A stretch of 64,000 nt of DNA from Geminicoccus roseus DSM 18922 (GTDB lineage Bacteria; Pseudomonadota; Alphaproteobacteria; Geminicoccales; Geminicoccaceae), in the NCBI RefSeq assembly GCF_000427665.1, contig NZ_KE386572.1:2876196-2940195 (forward strand), in the 5' to 3' direction. Shown here one piece after another: positions 63,798-64,000 of the stretch. A program made the translations under genes and the position numbers. A model generated the notes under the pieces. The model did not search any database and was not told the DNA's origin. It was given only the letters and a program-made list of their open reading frames with translations. Numbering within the stretch: the first letter of the stretch is position 1; the number at the start of each line of letters is the position of its first letter.

Positions 63798-64000
63798 ATG
63801 GCGTTCATCGAGATCAGCCGCCTCACCAAGCGGTTCGGCGCGTACACCGCGGTCAACGACGTCAGCCTGGCGGTCGAGGAGCAGAAATTCGTGACCCTGC
63901 TGGGCCCGTCCGGCTGCGGCAAGACCACGACGCTGCGCCTGCTTGCCGGTTTCCTGGAGCCGGACGAGGGCACCATCGCGGTGGGCGGCCGGATCCTGTC
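63798..64000 (+). CDS. ABC transporter ATP-binding protein (partial, runs off the window)
   Basis: The first 67 codons of an ATPase: MAFIEISRLTKRFGAYTAVN followed by Walker A GPSGCGKTTTLRLLAGF. The Q loop, signature and Walker B lie beyond the edge. It belongs to the same operon as the binding protein and permease and would power uptake. Confidence 0.93.
   Translation, partial: MAFIEISRLTKRFGAYTAVNDVSLAVEEQKFVTLLGPSGCGKTTTLRLLAGFLEPDEGTIAVGGRIL

Overview
The window looks like chromosomal DNA of a high-GC alphaproteobacterium (roughly two thirds G+C), perhaps of the Rhodospirillales or Geminicoccales type; that placement is inferred. The main clue is a recurring promoter element, GGAAC-N16/17-GTT, which matches the sites read by EcfG-type general stress sigma factors of alphaproteobacteria. 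I found it correctly oriented upstream of seven transcription units. TRAP transport genes, a GlgE/TreS glucan operon, a DUF3618/holin-like membrane stress operon and SPW-repeat proteins fit this lineage.

Layout. 1-0.23 kb: the end of an unknown gene and a tRNA-Pro(GGG). 0.23-1.3 kb: no convincing gene. 1.3-7.1 kb: an arsenic island with the GAPDH/ArsJ pair (makes and exports 1-arseno-3-phosphoglycerate), a PadR-type regulator with two Cys-Cys pairs, a flavin oxidoreductase with a Cys-rich tail (ArsO-like) and an MFS exporter. An 11-bp sequence shared by the padR and arsO-like promoters is a candidate operator. 7.2-16.2 kb: glgE-treS/mak-glgB, converting trehalose or maltose to alpha-glucan through maltose-1-phosphate. 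16.3-23.4 kb: a LacI regulator divergent from a catabolic operon (RraA-like aldolase, TRAP P/Q/M, 2-hydroxyacid dehydrogenase, class III aminotransferase) with a LacI-type operator between them. 23.5-28.8 kb: a stress protein, an Mfd-type translocase behind a stress-type promoter, and a CYP152 peroxygenase P450.

28.9-37.6 kb: a minus-strand surface-glycan operon with three CgeB-like glycosyltransferases, one GT4 enzyme and three sugar-nucleotide SDR domains; two of the SDRs are fused to other enzymes (GT-UXS and glycoside hydrolase-epimerase). 37.8-45.4 kb: envelope stress genes on both strands, including an 846-residue SDR-SPW-VKOR-SPW membrane protein. 45.5-48.8 kb: a phospholipase D / YbhN-like / endonuclease-phosphatase set resembling E. 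coli ybhPON. 48.9-50.9 kb: a 3-hydroxyisobutyrate-dehydrogenase-like enzyme divergent from an aldo/keto reductase. 50.9-51.7 kb: a compound tandem repeat with a ~196-bp higher-order period. 52.1-56.3 kb: zwf divergent from a GH15 glucoamylase. 56.5-60.7 kb: nitronate monooxygenase, two LysR regulators and an alpha/beta hydrolase. 60.8-64 kb: the start of a Fe3+/polyamine-type ABC uptake operon, cut off inside its ATPase gene.

Read as a whole, much of the window is stress physiology: compatible-solute and glucan metabolism, surface polysaccharide, membrane remodelling, redox enzymes, DNA repair and metalloid detoxification, with general-stress-type promoters tying several blocks together.
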